A stretch of 64,000 bases of DNA from Cladopsammia gracilis (Eukaryota > Cnidaria > Anthozoa > Scleractinia > Dendrophylliidae). The stretch lies in NCBI GenBank assembly GCA_022457155.1, contig JAJGOT010000037.1, positions 2,374,501 through 2,438,500 of the forward strand, in the 5' to 3' direction. Both the position numbers and the translations under genes were made by a program. Positions 1 through 12,947 of the stretch are shown here, in pieces; positions within the stretch are counted from its first letter, which is position 1, and the number at the start of each line of letters is the position of its first letter. The notes beneath the pieces were generated by a model that was not told the origin of the DNA, did no database searches, and saw only the letters and a program-made list of their open reading frames with translations.

Positions 1-320
1 CAACATCGTTGGCAAACGCTTGAGGAGCGTAGAGCGTTAGGCCGCCTGACGCTTACATGTATGTACAAAATTATCCACGGTGTTGTTGATATCTCCACTT
101 CACCCCTCCTGTCAAGTGGTCGCCAATCACGTCATATACTCTCAACTGTCATATCTTCGACTACAATCTCACCAACTGTTACAGATCTTCCTTTTTTCCA
201 CGCACAACCCCTGAATGGAACTCATTACCACTAATTTTGCGCTGTGCAATAATCAAAGGGCTCTTAAAGCCATCTCGTTAATGCGTTAGAACGTGAGGTT
301 AACAAAAAAAGAAGAATCTT
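1..320 (+). pseudogene. LINE reverse-transcriptase C-terminal tail, unit copy 1
   Basis: The conceptual reading includes GWQTLEERRALGRLTL, then YKIIHGVVDI and, further on, FFHAQPLNGTHYH. This resembles the region after the RT domain in CR1/L2/Jockey-like LINEs (LGW..LE.RR...RL....YKI..G.VDI, then FFPRTI..WN). The upstream RT core is absent, so this is a 3' remnant. Copy 1 lacks a base present in copies 2 and 3 near its start (cgttgg against cggttgg). The tail sequence from about 250 to 320 (agggctcttaaagccatctc) also occurs at 62563-62625, so this LINE 3' end is dispersed. Confidence 0.6.
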
Positions 321-321
321 G

Positions 322-324
<3 letters not shown>

Positions 325-359
<35 letters not shown>

Positions 360-401
360 GGGGGGGGGGGGGGGGGGTGGGGGGGGGGGGGGGGGGGGGG
401 G
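325..401. repeat. Long G-run, unit copy 1
   Basis: About 75 bases of almost pure G, broken by two T residues. The matching runs in copies 2 and 3 are far shorter (about 6821-6840 and 13277-13294). This is either a length-variable homopolymer or an assembly or base-calling artefact. An open frame here reads as poly-glycine and is not a gene. Confidence 0.9.
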
Positions 402-714
402 ATCGAATATTCAATCTTTCCGAAGATACATACGCGACAAATATTTTATGTACAAGGTAATAATGTCATTTTATTCCGCGAGACATTTAGTTATTGAAGC
501 AACGGTTGAACAGGGATGAAGTTCACTTTACAGTAGAACAGAAAGTGGAGTATTGCAAATAAAGAACGCAAAGGCTACGTATGAAGCTTTAAAATTCATT
601 TGCCGGTGACTGCAGAAGTGGTTAGAACTGGTGGAGGCTCATCAACGTTTTGACTGTGAAATGAGTGCTTGTAAGTGAATGTTATAAATAGCATTGTTGT
701 GATCATCTACTGGT

Positions 715-2335
715 GCATTTGTAGGACATAAATAGGAAATAATCATATATAATTTTTTCTTTTGATTTTACATTAATAACTCTTCGATTTAAAATGGCAA
801 TATCATGTTTAGTATGTTTTCCCCTTCTCATGCGATTAAGTAGCTCTGCAAATTTTTTTGGCATCTTTTTGTCTCATTATTTCTAAATTCAAACATGGTT
901 GAAACTGGAAAAGATCTCCAACACATATTATGCTGATTCCACCAAATAGCTCTCTGGTTCCCATTACTTGTTGTAATCACAAATTAAGAAAATTGAACAT
1001 ACCACTTCCAACCATGGAGATTTCGTCAATAAATACCGTATCTTTAGTTTTTTCAGTTGTGTCTTAATAGTATTAAGTCTGTCAGGTTGTAGTGCACAGT
1101 AGTGAAAACCTCTATTCACAACCTCGTTTCCAGGGTCTCTCATCTTCCCGCCTCCTGGAGCGAGAGAAGCGAGACCCTGGTAAACTCTGGTCACGTGCGT
1201 CCCAAAATCTGGGATGTAACAGATAAAAGATTTGAGGGAAGGGCGGCAAAGTGTGAAATTTGTTCGCTCTAGCAGAGCATTGCAAATCAAAACAAATCCG
1301 AAAAGCGTTTGGCGCTTCCGATAAATGTGAAGCGGCGGTCATCTACAGACTTCAAAACATATCCACATCGACTGGTTTTGAGAGTGCAAGTTGCTTTAGA
1401 TCTGTAATTAACAGTTGGGGAATTATCGCGGCGCTTGAAGACTTGTGCGCAGTATTAAAAGCTAATTTTGGACTCGCAACACAATTACAGTCCAATTTTA
1501 CTACTGGACGCCGCCGCTAAGCTCGGTCTCGGCAGAAAATGCTTTTGATTTTATATGGCATTGTTCCGAACTAAGATGAATTATCGCTACATACTGTTTA
1601 GCAGGCGATCTTCAAGCTTCATTCGACAGGCACATTAAATTGTCGCCGTCTGTTCTCGGACGATGGCGAAGTGGAAAAATATTTTGACATGCCGATTGAC
1701 TCTACACTTTTTATAACAGGAAACGAGGTAGAGAAGATAATGATAGCTTTTATTCTTCGTAGGTGAGGCATGTTGTTTTGTTCAACATTTACCAGTTCCA
1801 GCCGTTTGAATGTCTATACATGTAAAAGATCTTTACATTTCATTATTTCATTATACGCTTGTAAAATTCTTGAACGATAACCATTTTAATCCTTGCGCAA
1901 AATCATTCGCTTTTGTTTGAATCGTTGATTGAACCGTTTCCGGACATCAACGGACTCGCGCACAGCACGAGCCACTGTGAAGAAAACGAGACAAAGTTAA
2001 AACACCGTCGACCCTCCTTAGGAATAATTGTCCAAGAGGCACGTGACTAGAGTTGACCAGGGTCTCTTCTCTCTCGCTTCAAGGGGCGGAAGATGAGAGA
2101 CCCAGGGAATGAGGTGCTCTATTCACTGGTAACTTAAATGTCGTGTGTAAAATGTATTGCCTCTAATATGGAAAGCAGCTTTCCCAGTTGGAGCTGTTTT
2201 CAAAACCTTAATATCATCTGGATTTTTCCTGCAATACTATTGAAATATTTGACTGATGAGTGCTTCATATGGCAATGATCAATATTCCAAAACCGACAGA
2301 ACAAAAGCCAAATCCAACTCTTTGCATAATCAAGC
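715..2335 (-). pseudogene. PIF1-like (Helitron-type) helicase pseudogene, copy 1
   Basis: Same structure as the copies at 7160-8770 and 13602-15241, but with more single-base losses, so that neither half is open for long. The part nearer the window start carries the GDLFQFQP block (PIF1 motif III). The far part carries the APTGKAA block (motif Ia). A TIR element at 1120-2116 separates them. The protein would unwind DNA if intact; this copy cannot encode one. Confidence 0.6.
1120..2116. mobile_element. TIR element with 10-bp TSD (Mutator-like), copy 1
   Basis: The ends are long inverted repeats containing ccagggtctctcatcttccc and gagcgagagaag. The direct repeat ctctattcac flanks it at 1110-1119 and 2117-2126. 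About 1 kb long, with no recognisable transposase, hence non-autonomous. Long TIRs with a 9-10-bp duplication suggest the Mutator superfamily (inference). It interrupts the helicase pseudogene. Confidence 0.8.
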
Positions 2336-4440
2336 CGAAAGTTTTTTAGTTAGCTTAATCGGCAAAATCTTACCTTTCTAACATACTATACATAATCATG
2401 ACACCTCAACATTTAATACCCATTTAAAATTAAAATAACTCTTTCATAAATCAAACCGTAATAGCAATGATTCAGTATTCCAATGACTACTAAAAAAAGG
2501 GATATTAACGTTAACTGTGCGCAAAGTAAATCCATTGTATAATGCAATCAAATTAGGCCCCTCCCATAATGCCAAATCTAATATAAATGAGCAACAACAA
2601 CATATTTTGCCAGAGCCACAGTCACCGAAAGAAACCGTGAGCGTTGCCCCCACGCATGCAAAGCCATATTAAAAGACGTCTTGAGCTATTTTTCGCAGAA
2701 ATTGCGCCACCATTGACGCAATGAGAGCACCGGCACCTACTACCTTACAATATTTGGCGAGAATACTTCGTATTTAGATGCAACCGTTCCAGTTTCTTTG
2801 CAATTTGGTTGGACCACATTTAGTACAACAAGACACAAATATGCGACGAGAGAGGCATGAAAATAGAACGCTTTTTATTTCCAATTTGAACGGCCTTGTC
2901 GGATAAATGACCACAACTGCTTCTCATTGGCTAAAATTAATTGCCGACTCGCTTAAGCTACCTGCTTTCGTGCCTTAAATTTAACGACAGTTCAATTCAT
3001 TGAGCTGACTCGCTTTAATAACTTTAAGCGAGTTTAAAGATTTATCTTGGCAAGTCTACAAAATAATTTTAAAGAAAACCACCCAGCGCTAAAAATTGTT
3101 TTAACTTCGCAAAAACGAAATAACAACTTCAGACTTTACAGGCTTCATTGGCACTGAAGTTGCCAACTTTGTTTCGAAGTTTGCAATTTGGTTGGCAACT
3201 GACAAATTTAATTGACAACTTCGCAACGTAGTTCCAAATTTCCCAACGAACTTGGCAACTGGCGAGGCCAAAGTAAGCTGAAATCCACTGTAAATGACTC
3301 TTTAATAACCTGACTGTCTTTATTGGGCATCTGCGATCTGAAATGTTACTAGTTTATACTGTTGCAACAGTAAAATATATCTTTGTTAAAGTTAATTTCA
3401 CCCAAATTTAAAACAAAAAGTAGAACACAAGAACTCACCACTTGTAAAGAAAAAAATGTAAGTTTGTTGCATGGTGCCTGCGACCATTATTTGGACTCTG
3501 TCAAGTTCACTGTGATGCACCAAAACAAACAATAGAATACGTTTTAAACATGGAGCTCAATGTTCCAACGCAGCAAAAATTTCAACATTCCCTGTGGCAA
3601 GATTGTGTATCACAAAATGAAATATGCGATGTTCAAGTGCAATATTAAGCTTATATTATGAACAAACAATCCGATTTTCAACAAACTGGTATCTTGCCAT
3701 TTTAGTTGCAAACTCGAATAGTACAGATAAATGATGAATGAAACGGATATCCAGTGTTTGTCAGTAATATAAAAAGTTTACTAAATAGCCTCGTTGGGTT
3801 ACCTTGTATTTCATAAACAAGCATCAAAAGCTAACATTTTATGACTAGCTTGAAATTAACAGAGCTCATTCTGTTTGTTTACCGGCAAGTTTAGAAGTCC
3901 GAGAATGCAAATATCCGTGTTGGAACGCTTGAGAACTTTTGTTTGGCTTAACTTAAATTTGAAATGTCAAAGAGACTTACTTTTAATCTTAAGTGAAGTT
4001 TAGTCAAAGAAAGGTGGTAAGATTATTATCCAAATGATCTTCTCAACGCAGGAAAATCAGATATTTTTTGCTGCTTGTCTTACTCTGTACGCGTCAGATG
4101 CATCTTGGTTGTGATTAGTCAAAGAGAAATGGAAACCGGCGGAAAGCGCGGGAAACTGGCTGTCTTCGACTCCAGTCACCTATCGTCCGGGCGCTCGGGG
4201 CGGCCATTTTGGTTTGATCGTAAGTAAATGTGACAAGATGGGAGGATCAGTGAGCTTAATATAAAAAAAAAAAAGCGGATCTACCGGGGATCATGTGCAT
4301 TTTTCAGTCATCTGATCTGACTTTAAAGACTCTTTAAAGTTTTCAAAAACAGGCATTCTTGGTTATAAATGGCGTTGACAGACCTGTGCGACTCCTGCTT
4401 TGTGACCATTGTATTGTTTTGAGCCTTTACAGTTTTGCTT
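2336..4440. other. Unrecognised AT-rich part of the tandem unit
   Basis: No gene recognised. The part at 3120-3260 is rich in short repeats around gttgccaacttt and caacttcg. The part at 2820-3030 (tatgcgacgagagaggcatg, then cgacttcgcttaagc-like words) is the segment locally duplicated at 15731-16169. The same region in copy 2 is 8771-10885; copy 3 is cut off near 15945. Confidence 0.6.
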
Positions 4441-5703
4441 TAACAAGCATGTCTTTAAGCGATTTTCCTTTTCTATAAGAGATCAAGGGAGGTTCCTTGA
4501 ATATCTCTCTGAGTAGTGGTGGTTTTCTATCAAATGCCATTTTTCCATTAGTATGTTCTTCAAACATGGTAACGAGGGTTGAAATTGCGTGACAAAGGGG
4601 AAAAACATCTTTTGCGCTTTCTGTTTCTGTGTTAGAGCTGTTGCTCTATCTGCATATTTAACTTCTGAGAGGATCTTTTCTACCATACTCTCCGGCTAGC
4701 CTCTCGAGACAAGGCGTGTTTTGAAGTTTTTAATATTCTTATCAAAAATGACTTTAGAAGAGTTAGTCAGTTCTAAGAAGCCTAAGAGCTTATCCTTTGA
4801 CAAAGCCTTTTTTAACGCCTTGTGGGTGGCAGCTGTTGAAGTTAGTGTACTGAAACGTTTCAGAAGGCTTAAAATGTGTGCGCACGTCGAGAATTCTTTC
4901 TTTCTCGAAACTCTTTCCCTTATAGACTGTTGTGTCCAAGAATGTGGTTTCTATTTGTGATATTTCAGCGGTGAACTTGATAGTAGAATGATAAGAATTG
5001 GCTTGCTCAATGAAAAGATCTATATCTTCTATGTTTGTGTCCCACAAAGAGAATATGTCGTCAATAAATCTTTCCCACGTTAGTGGTTTCCTTCTGCTCT
5101 GCTTTAAGATTTCCTTTTCTATTGTTGCCATAAAAATGTTGGCAAAAGCTACAGTGTACGGCCATTTTCGTGCCGAAGGCAGTTCGTGAGTCTGGAGATA
5201 GTCTTCCCATTAAAATGGAAAGAATTCTCTTTAAGGACTTTAAGGATAAGGCTACGCATTTCTTTAAGCAAGTGTGTAGCTATAGGAGGATTTTTGTCAT
5301 GAAATCTTTCGTATCGGCGTTGAATACTATAGTAATTCTTTCCTCCTGTGGGATATTCGATAAAGGCTGTTGACATCCATTGAGACTAGGAAAAAAAGCG
5401 TTACAAGGCACCCTAGTGTTTTCGATGAATCTTATAAAAATCGTATCTTTAAGATACGAGTCTTGTACTTGTGCTATTGGCTGAAGTAGTTTGTCTACAA
5501 ATGATGAGAGGCGTTCTGTGGGGCCATCGCCATTTTGTGGCGAAAAAGTTTGATTCCTAAAATAATCCGTTTACATCGGGGAATCTGTATCGTCTATTAA
5601 CTTCAAGTTCGTATTCAAGGCATTGCATCTTGTTTTTGTATGTTTTTTATATATTTTCCATCGTTACTGATACGTTTTCTAAGAAACACCGCCGAAGTCA
5701 AGA
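4440..5703 (-). pseudogene. Penelope-like element reverse-transcriptase pseudogene, copy 1
   Basis: Reading the minus strand from 5700 downward gives blocks in PLE order: SGCDGPTERLSSFVDKLLQP with SYLKDT and FIRFIENTRVP, then LVSMDVNSLY, then PIATHLLKEM and LKENSFHFNGK. Next comes the catalytic block RFIDDIFSLW (the YxDD motif, here FIDD) at 4790-5131, followed by FLDTTVYKG and SCHPQGVKKG. The thumb reads FVTQFQPSLPCLKNIL and EKWHLIEN at 4483-4686. Frameshifts break it into pieces, including one after WHLIEN that copy 2 does not share. No GIY-YIG endonuclease follows, so the 3' end is missing. The 5' end abuts the SINE. An intact protein would reverse transcribe its own RNA. Confidence 0.85.
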
Positions 5704-6012
5704 ATCCTTTTTTTTTTTTTCTAACAACTTTTCTGGACTCATACAGTCCAGAGGGAAAGGCACGAACGGGACTCAGGTCCCATGCGAGGTGCCATCCCTT
5801 CCAATCCCACAACCCGCAAGGTTGACCACACCACCGGGGTCTAAGTCCCCTACTCTTTTTTGAACAGTGATGTGGGATCTTTAACGTCCCACAAGAACAG
5901 ATCAAGGAGTGCTGTGAGACGGGACCTACAGTTTTTTTTCGTCCTTATCCGAGAAGACTAGAATGTCATACCATTTGCTGAAGTCATTACAATGGCGGCA
6001 CATTCTCCTCAA

Positions 6013-6044
<32 letters not shown>

Positions 6045-6118
6045 AGGTTTGAACCAACGACCTCCCGCTCAGCAGACCGGGCTCTACCACTGAGCTAACC
6101 GGGCGGCGGTTATCCTTT
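5704..6118 (-). mobile_element. tRNA-derived SINE, copy 1
   Basis: The minus strand starts with a tRNA-like head at about 6034-6104: A box TTAGCTCAGTGGTAGAGC, a loop centred on CTGCTGA (anticodon position GCT), and B box TTGGTTCAAACC ending in CCA. The acceptor stem has one mismatch. The body includes GTGGGACGTTAAAGATCCC, and the element ends in an A-rich tail (T-run at 5708-5720). The short repeat atccttt at 5704-5710 and 6112-6118 is a likely target duplication. About 400 bp; it would need a LINE partner for movement. Confidence 0.85.
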
Positions 6119-6495
6119 AGAAGGTTTGGCCTGAGATCCTTTAGAAGGTTTGGCTCAGAAATTCGGTCGTCCATGGAAAAGAAATAGGTATATTATATTG
6201 CCTACTAGTTAAGATTTATCTTCGAATCTTTTCTTTGTAATTTTTTCCACATCCAGATACGGTCAGTTGACAATTAAATATTATTACCGTTGATGCATGA
6301 CCGGTCGACCGTAACCGTAAACAACAGAAAAAGCTCAAAACTTCTCGGCTCGCCGGCGGAGTCGTTTTTGCCAGCATCTATGTGAAATATTCCATTTAAG
6401 TTGAAGAAGGTGTTTCCCCTCCCTAGCTGTCGAATTTTTTTTATGCAAACTTCTGAAGCCGAAAAAACGTCCTCCGCCAGCGGAGCTCATTAATT
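6119..6495. other. Unrecognised stretch of the unit
   Basis: No gene. It contains two GC-rich blocks with ccgccagcggag-like sequence at about 6340-6375 and 6455-6490, possibly degenerate inverted repeats. The equivalent in copy 2 is 12571-12947. Confidence 0.5.
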
Positions 6496-6815
6496 ATGCC
6501 CAACATCGGTTGGCAAACGCTTGAGGAGCGTAGAGCGTTAGGCCGCCTGACGCTTATATGTACAAAATTATCCACGGTGTTGTTGATATCTCCACTTCAC
6601 CCCTCCTGTCAAGTGGTCGCCAATCACGTCATATACTCTCAACTGTCATATCTTCGACTACAATCTCACCAACTGTTACAGATCTTCCTTTTTTCCACGC
6701 ACAACCCCTGAATGGAACTCATTACCACTAATTTTGCGCTGTGCAATAATCAAAGGGCTCTTAAAGCCATCTCGTTAATGCGTTAGAACGTGAGGTTAAC
6801 AAAAAAGAAGAATCT
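6496..6815 (+). pseudogene. LINE RT C-terminal tail, copy 2
   Basis: Same LINE remnant as at position 1, here with the upstream codons MPNIGWQTLEERRALGRLTL. A deletion near 6560 shifts the frame relative to copy 3. It is followed by a 20-base G-run at about 6821-6840. Confidence 0.6.
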
Positions 6816-7159
6816 TGATTGGGGGGGGGGGGGGGGGGGGATCGAATATTCAATCTTTCCGAAGAGTACATACGCGACAAATATTTTATGTACAAGGTAA
6901 TAATGTCATTTTATTCCGCGAGACATTTAGTTATTGAAGCAACGGTGAACAGGGATGAAGTTCACTTTACAGTAGAACAGAAAGTGGAGTATTGCTAAAT
7001 AAAGAACGCAAAGGCTACGGTATGAAGGCTTTAAAATTCATTTGCCGGTGACTGCAGAAGTGGTTAGAACTAGTGGAGGCTCATCAATGGTTTTTGACTG
7101 TGAAATGAGTGCTTGTAAGTGAATGTTATAAATAGCATTGTTGTGATCATCTACTGGTG

Positions 7160-8770
7160 CATTTGTAGGACATAAATAGGAAATAATCATATAATTTTTT
7201 CTTTTGATTTTACATTAATAACTCTTCGATTTAAAATGGCAATATCATGTTTAGTATGTTTTCCCCTTCTCATGCGATTAAGTAGCTCTGCAAATTTTTT
7301 GGCATCTTTTTGTCTCATTATTTCTAAATTCAAACATGGTTGAAACTGGAAAAGATCTCCAACACATATTATGCTGATTCCACCAAATAGCTCTCTGGTT
7401 CCCATTACTTGTTGTAATCACAAATTAAGAAAATTGAACATACCACTTCCAACCATGGAGATTTCGTCAATAAATACCGTATCTTTAGTTTTTTCAGTTG
7501 TGTCTTAATAGTATTAAGTCTGTCAGGTTGTAGTGCACAGTAGTGAAAACCTCTATTCACAACCTCGTTTCCAGGGTCTCTCATCTTCCCGCCCCTGGAG
7601 CGAGAGAAGCGAGACCCTGGTCAAACTCTGGTCACGTGCGTCCCAAAATCTGGGATGTAACAGATAAAAGATTTGAGGAAGGGCGGCAAAGTGTGAAATT
7701 TGTTCGCTCTAGCAGAGCATTGCAAATCAAAACAAATCCGAAAAGCGTTTGGCGGCTTCCGATAAATGTGAAGCGGCGGTCATCTACAGACTTCAAAACA
7801 TATCCACATCGACTGGTTTTGAGAGTGCAAGTTGCTTTAGGATCTGTAAATTAACAGTTGGGGAATTATCGCGGCGCTTGAAGACTTGTGGCAGTATTAA
7901 AAGCTAATTTTGGACTCGCAACACAATTACAGTCCAATTTTACTACTGGACGCCGCCGCTAAGCTCGGTCTCGCAGAAAATGCTTTTGATTTTATATGGC
8001 ATTGTTCCGAACTAAGATGAATTATCGCTACATACTGTTTAGCAGGCGATCTTCAAGCTTCATTCGACAGGCACATTAAATTGTCGCCGTCTGTTCTCGG
8101 ACGATGGCGAAGTGGAAAAATATTTTGACATGCGATGACTCTACACTTTTATAACAGGAAACGAGGTAGAGAAGATAATGATAGCTTTTATCTTCGTAGG
8201 TGAGGCATGTTGTTTTGTGTCAACATTTACCAGTTCCAGCCGTTTGAATGTCTATACATGTAAAAGATCTTTACATTTCATTATTTCATTATACGCTTGT
8301 AAAATTCTTGAACGATAACCATTTTAATCCTTGCGCAAAATTCATTCGCTTTTGTTTGAATCGTTTGATTGAACCGTTTCCGGACATCAACGACTCGCGC
8401 ACAGCACGAGCCACTGTGAAGAAAACGAGACAAAGTTAAAACACCGTCGACCCTCCTTAGGAATATAATTGTCCAAGAGGCACGTGAGACTAGAGTTGAC
8501 CAGGGTCTCTCTTCTCTCGCTTCAAGGGGCGGGAAGATGAGAGACACCAGGGAATGAGGTTGCTCTATTCACTGGTAACTTAAATGTCGTGTGTAAATGT
8601 ATTGCCTAATATGGAAAGCAGCTTTCCCAGTTGGAGCTGTTTCAAAACCTAATATCATCTGGGTATTTTCTCCTGCAATACTATTGAAATATTTGACTGA
8701 TGAGTGCTTCATATGGAATGATTCAATTCCAAAACCGACAGAACAAAAGCCAAATCCATACTCTGCATAA
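7160..8770 (-). pseudogene. PIF1-like helicase pseudogene, copy 2
   Basis: At 7187-7405 the frame reads GGISIICVGDLFQFQPCLNL (motif III) and continues to RMRRGKHTKHDIAILNRRVI. The Walker B segment (VFIDEISMVGSGM) is readable at about 7440-7490 in another frame. The motif Ia half lies beyond the TIR element at 7561-8562 and is damaged by indels. This is a helicase of the kind carried by Helitrons; no Rep domain was seen. Confidence 0.7.
7561..8562. mobile_element. TIR element with 10-bp TSD (Mutator-like), copy 2
   Basis: Flanked by ctctattcac at 7551-7560 and 8563-8572, exactly as in copies 1 and 3. The ends contain ccagggtctctcatcttccc and its inverted partner. Confidence 0.8.
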
Positions 8771-10885
8771 TCAAGCCGAAAGTTTTTTAGTTAGCTTAAT
8801 CGGCAAAATCTTACCTTTCTAACATACTATTACATAATCATGACACCTCAACATTTAATACCCATTTAAAATTAAAATAACTCTTTCATAAATCAAACCG
8901 TAATAGCAATGATTCAGTATTCCAATGACTACTAAAAAAGGGATATTAACGTTAACTGTGCGCAAAAGTAAATCCATTGTATAATGCAATCAAATTAGGC
9001 CCCTCCACATATGCCAAATCTAATATAAATGAGCAACAACAACATATTTTGCCAGGAGCCACAGTCACCGAAAGAAACCGTGAGCGTTGCCCCACGCATG
9101 CAAAGCCAATTAAAGACGTCTTGAGCTATTTTTCGCAGAAATTGCGCCACCATTGACGCAATGAGAGCACCGGCACCTACTACCTTACAATATTTGGCGA
9201 GAATACTTCGTATTTAGATGCAACCGTTCCAGTTTCTTTGCAATTTGGTTTGGACCACCTTTAGTACAACAAGACACAAATATGCGACGAGAGAGGCATG
9301 AAAATAGAACGCTTTTTATTTCCAATTTGACGGCCTTGTGTCGGATAAATGACCACAACTGCTTCTCATTGGCTAAAATTAATTGCCGACTTCGCTTAAG
9401 CTACCTGCTTTCGTGCCTTAAATTTAACGACAGTTCAATTCAATTGAGCTGACTCGCTTTAATAACTTTAAGCGAGTTTAAAGATTTATCTTGGCAAGTC
9501 TACAAAATAATTTTAAAGAAAACCACCCAGCGCTAAAAATTGTTTTAACTTCGCAAATAACGAAATAACAACTTCAGACTTTACAGGCTTCATTGGCACT
9601 GAAGTTGCCAACTTTGTTTCGAAGTTTGCAATTTGGTTGGCAACTGACAAATTTAATTGACAACTTCGCAACGTAGTTCCAAATTTCCCAACGAACTTGG
9701 CAACTGGCGAGGCCAAAGTAAGCTGAAATCCACTGTAAATGACTCTTTAATAACCTGACTGTCTTTATTGGGCATCTGCGATCTGAAAATGTTACTAGTT
9801 TATACTGTTGCAACAGTAAAATATATCTTTGTTAGAAGTTAATTTCACCCAAATTTAAAACAAAAAGTAGAACACAAGAACTCACCACTTGTAAAGAAAA
9901 AAATGTAAGTTTGTTGCATGGTGCCTGCGACCATTATTTGGACTCTGTCAAGTTCACTGTGATGCACCCAAAACAAATGAATACGTTTTAAACATGGAGC
10001 TCAATGTTCCACGCAGCAAAAATTTCAACATTCCCTGTGGCAAGATTGTGTATCACAAAATGAAATATGCGATGTTCAAGTGCAATATTAAGCTTATATT
10101 ATGAACAAACAATCCGATTTTCAACAAACTGGTATCTTGCCATTTTAGTTGCAAACTCGAATAGTACAGATAAATGATGAATGAAACGGATATCCAGTGT
10201 TTGTCAGTAATATAAAAAGTTTACTAAATAGCCTCGTTGGGTTACCTTGTATTTCATAAACAAGCATCAAAAGCTAACATTTTATGATTAGCTTGAAATT
10301 AACAGAGCTCATTCTGTTTGTTTACCGGCAAGTTTAGAAGTCCGAGAATGCAAATATCCGTGTTGGAACGCTTGAGAACTTTTGTTTATGGCTTAACTTA
10401 AATTTGAAATGTCAAAGAGACTTACCTTTTAATCTTAAGTGAAGTTTAAGTCAAAGAAAGGTGGTAAGATTATTATCCAAATGATCTTCTCAACGCAGGA
10501 AAATCAGATATTTTTTGCTGCTTGTCTTACTCTGTACGCGTCAGATGCATCTTGGTTGTGATTAGTCAAAGAGAAATGGAAACCGGCGGAAAGCGCGGGA
10601 AACTGGCTGTCTTCGACTCCAGTCACCTATCGTCCGGGCGCTCGGGGCGGCCATTTTGGTTTGATCGTAAGTAAATGTGACAAGATGGGAGGATCAGTGA
10701 GCTTAATATAAAAAAAAAAAAAGCGGATCTACCGGGGATCATGTGCATTTTTCAGTCATCTGATCTGACTTTAAAGACTCTTTAAAGTTTTCAAAAACAG
10801 GCATTCTTGGTTATAAATGGCGTTGACAGACCTGTGCGACTCCTGCTTTGTGACCATTGTATTGTTTTGAGCCTTTACAGTTTTG
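8771..10885. other. Unrecognised AT-rich part of the unit, copy 2
   Basis: Counterpart of 2336-4440. Open frames at 9513-9813 are translations of the gttgccaac-rich repeat and are not credible genes. Confidence 0.5.
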
Positions 10886-12150
10886 CTTTAACAAGCATGT
10901 CTTTAAGCGATTTTCCTTTTCTATAAGAGATCAAGGGAGGTTCCTTGAATATCTCTCTGAGAAGTGGTTGGTTTTCTATCAAATGCCATTTTTCCATTAG
11001 TATGTTCTTCAAACATGGTAACGAGGGTTGAAATTGCGTGACAAAGGGGAAAAACATCTTTTGCGCTTTCTGTTTCTGTGTTAGAGCTGTTGCTCTATCT
11101 GCATATTTAACTTCTGAGAGGATCTTTTCTACCATACTCTCCGGCTAGCCTCTCGAGACAAGGCGTGTTTTGAAGTTTTTAATATTCTTATCAAAAATGA
11201 CTTTAGAAGAGTTAGTTCAGTTCTAAGAAGCCTAAGAGCTTATCCTTTGACAAAGCCTTTTTTAACGCCTTGTGGGTGGCAGCTGTTGAAGTTAGTGTAC
11301 TGAAACGTTTCAGAAGGCTTAAAATGTGTGCGCACGTCGAGAATTCTTTCTTTCTCGAAACTCTTTCCCTTATAGACTGTTGTGTCCAAGAATGTGGTTT
11401 CTATTTGTGATATTTCAGCGGTGAACTTGATAGTAGAATGATAAGAATTGGCTTGCTCAATGAAAAGATCTATATCTTCTATGTTTGTGTCCCACAAAGA
11501 GAATATGTCGTCAATAAATCTTTCCCACGTTAGTGGTTTCCTTCTGCTCTGCTTTAAGATTTCCTTTTCTATTGTTGCCATAAAAATGTTGGCAAAAGCT
11601 ACAGTGTACGGCCATTTTCGTGCCGAAGGCAGTTCGTGAGTCTGGAGATAGTCTTCCCATTAAAATGGAAAGAATTCTCTTTAAGGACTTTAAGGATAAG
11701 GCTACGCATTTCTTTAAGCAAGTGTGTAGCTATAGGAGGATTTTTGTCATGAAATCTTTCGTATCGGCGTTGAATACTATAGTAATTCTTTCCTCCTGTG
11801 GGATATTCGATAAAGGCTGTTGACATCCATTGAGACTAGGAAAAAAAGCGTTACAAGGCACCCTAGTGTTTTCGATGAATCTTATAAAATGTATCGTATC
11901 TTTAAGATACGAGTCTTGTACTTGTGCTATTGGCTGAAGTAGTTTGTCTACAAATGATGAGAGGCGTTCTGTGGGGCCATCGCCATTTTGTGGCGAAAAA
12001 GTTTGATTCCTAAAATAATCCGTTTACATCGGGGAATCTGTATCGTCTATTAACTTCAAGTTCGTATTCAAGGCATTGCATCTTGTTTTTGTATGTTTTT
12101 TATATATTTTCCATCGTTACTGATACGTTTTCTAAGAAACACCGCCGAAG
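10880..12150 (-). pseudogene. Penelope-like element RT pseudogene, copy 2
   Basis: Best-preserved copy in the array. The catalytic block RFIDDIFSLW lies at 11240-11581, with IKFTAEISQIETTFLDTTVY. The thumb segment at 10875-11135 continues through ENQPLLREIFKEPPLISY and RKGKSLKDMLVKAKL, which copy 1 has lost to a frameshift. The N-terminal part (11599-11826) ends in a frameshift after LKENSFHFNGK. The endonuclease is missing. Frames in the other orientation over this region are shadows. Confidence 0.85.
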
Positions 12151-12156
12151 TCAAGA

Positions 12157-12463
12157 ATCCTTTTTTTTTTTTTTAACAACTTTTCTGGACTCATACAGTC
12201 CAGAGGGAAAGGCACGAACGGGACTCAGGTCCCATGCGAGGTGCCATCCCTTCCAATCCCACAACCCGCAAGGTTGACCACACCACCGGGGTCTAAGTCC
12301 CCTACTCTTTTTTGAACAGTGATGTGGGATCTTTAACGTCCCACAAGAACAGATCAAGGAGTGCTCTGAGACGGGACCTACAGTTTTTTTCGTCCTTATC
12401 CGAGAAGACTAGAATGTCATACCATTTGCTGAAGTCATTACAATGGCGGCACATTCTCCTCAA

Positions 12464-12495
<32 letters not shown>

Positions 12496-12570
12496 AGGTT
12501 TGAACCAACGACCTCCCGCTCAGCAGACCGGGGCTCTACCACTGAGCTAACCGGGCGGCGGTTATCCTTT
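12157..12570 (-). mobile_element. tRNA-derived SINE, copy 2
   Basis: Same insertion as at 5704-6118 with the same atccttt flanks (left flank around 12157, right flank 12564-12570). The tRNA-like head has one extra G in the ccgggg tract. Confidence 0.85.
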
Positions 12571-12947
12571 AGAAGGTTTGGCCTGAGATCCTTTAGAAGG
12601 TTTGGCTCAGAAATTCGGTCGTCCATGGAAAAGAAATAGGTATATTATATTGCCTACTAGTTAAGATTTATCTTCGAATCTTTTCTTTGTAATTTTTTCC
12701 ACATCCAGATACGGTCAGTTGACAATTAAATATTATTACCGTTGATGCATGACCGGTCGACCGTAACCGTAAACAACAGAAAAAGCTCAAAACTTCTCGG
12801 CTCGCCGGCGGAGTCGTTTTTGCCAGCATCTATGTGAAATATTCCATTTAAGTTGAAGGAGGTGTTTCCCCTCCCTAGCTGTCGAATTTTTTTTATGCAA
12901 ACTTCTGAAGCCGAAAAAACGTCCTCCGCCAGCGGAGCTCATTAATT

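Noticed and set aside
319..519. Poly-glycine open frame over the G-run
   Set aside because: Translation of a homopolymer; its length varies between unit copies.
4998..5373. Plus-strand frames opposite the PLE RT (also 11448-11823)
   Set aside because: Antisense shadows of the minus-strand reverse transcriptase.
6034..6104. Functional tRNA-Ser gene
   Set aside because: Acceptor and anticodon stem mismatches, and it continues into a SINE body with an A-rich tail.
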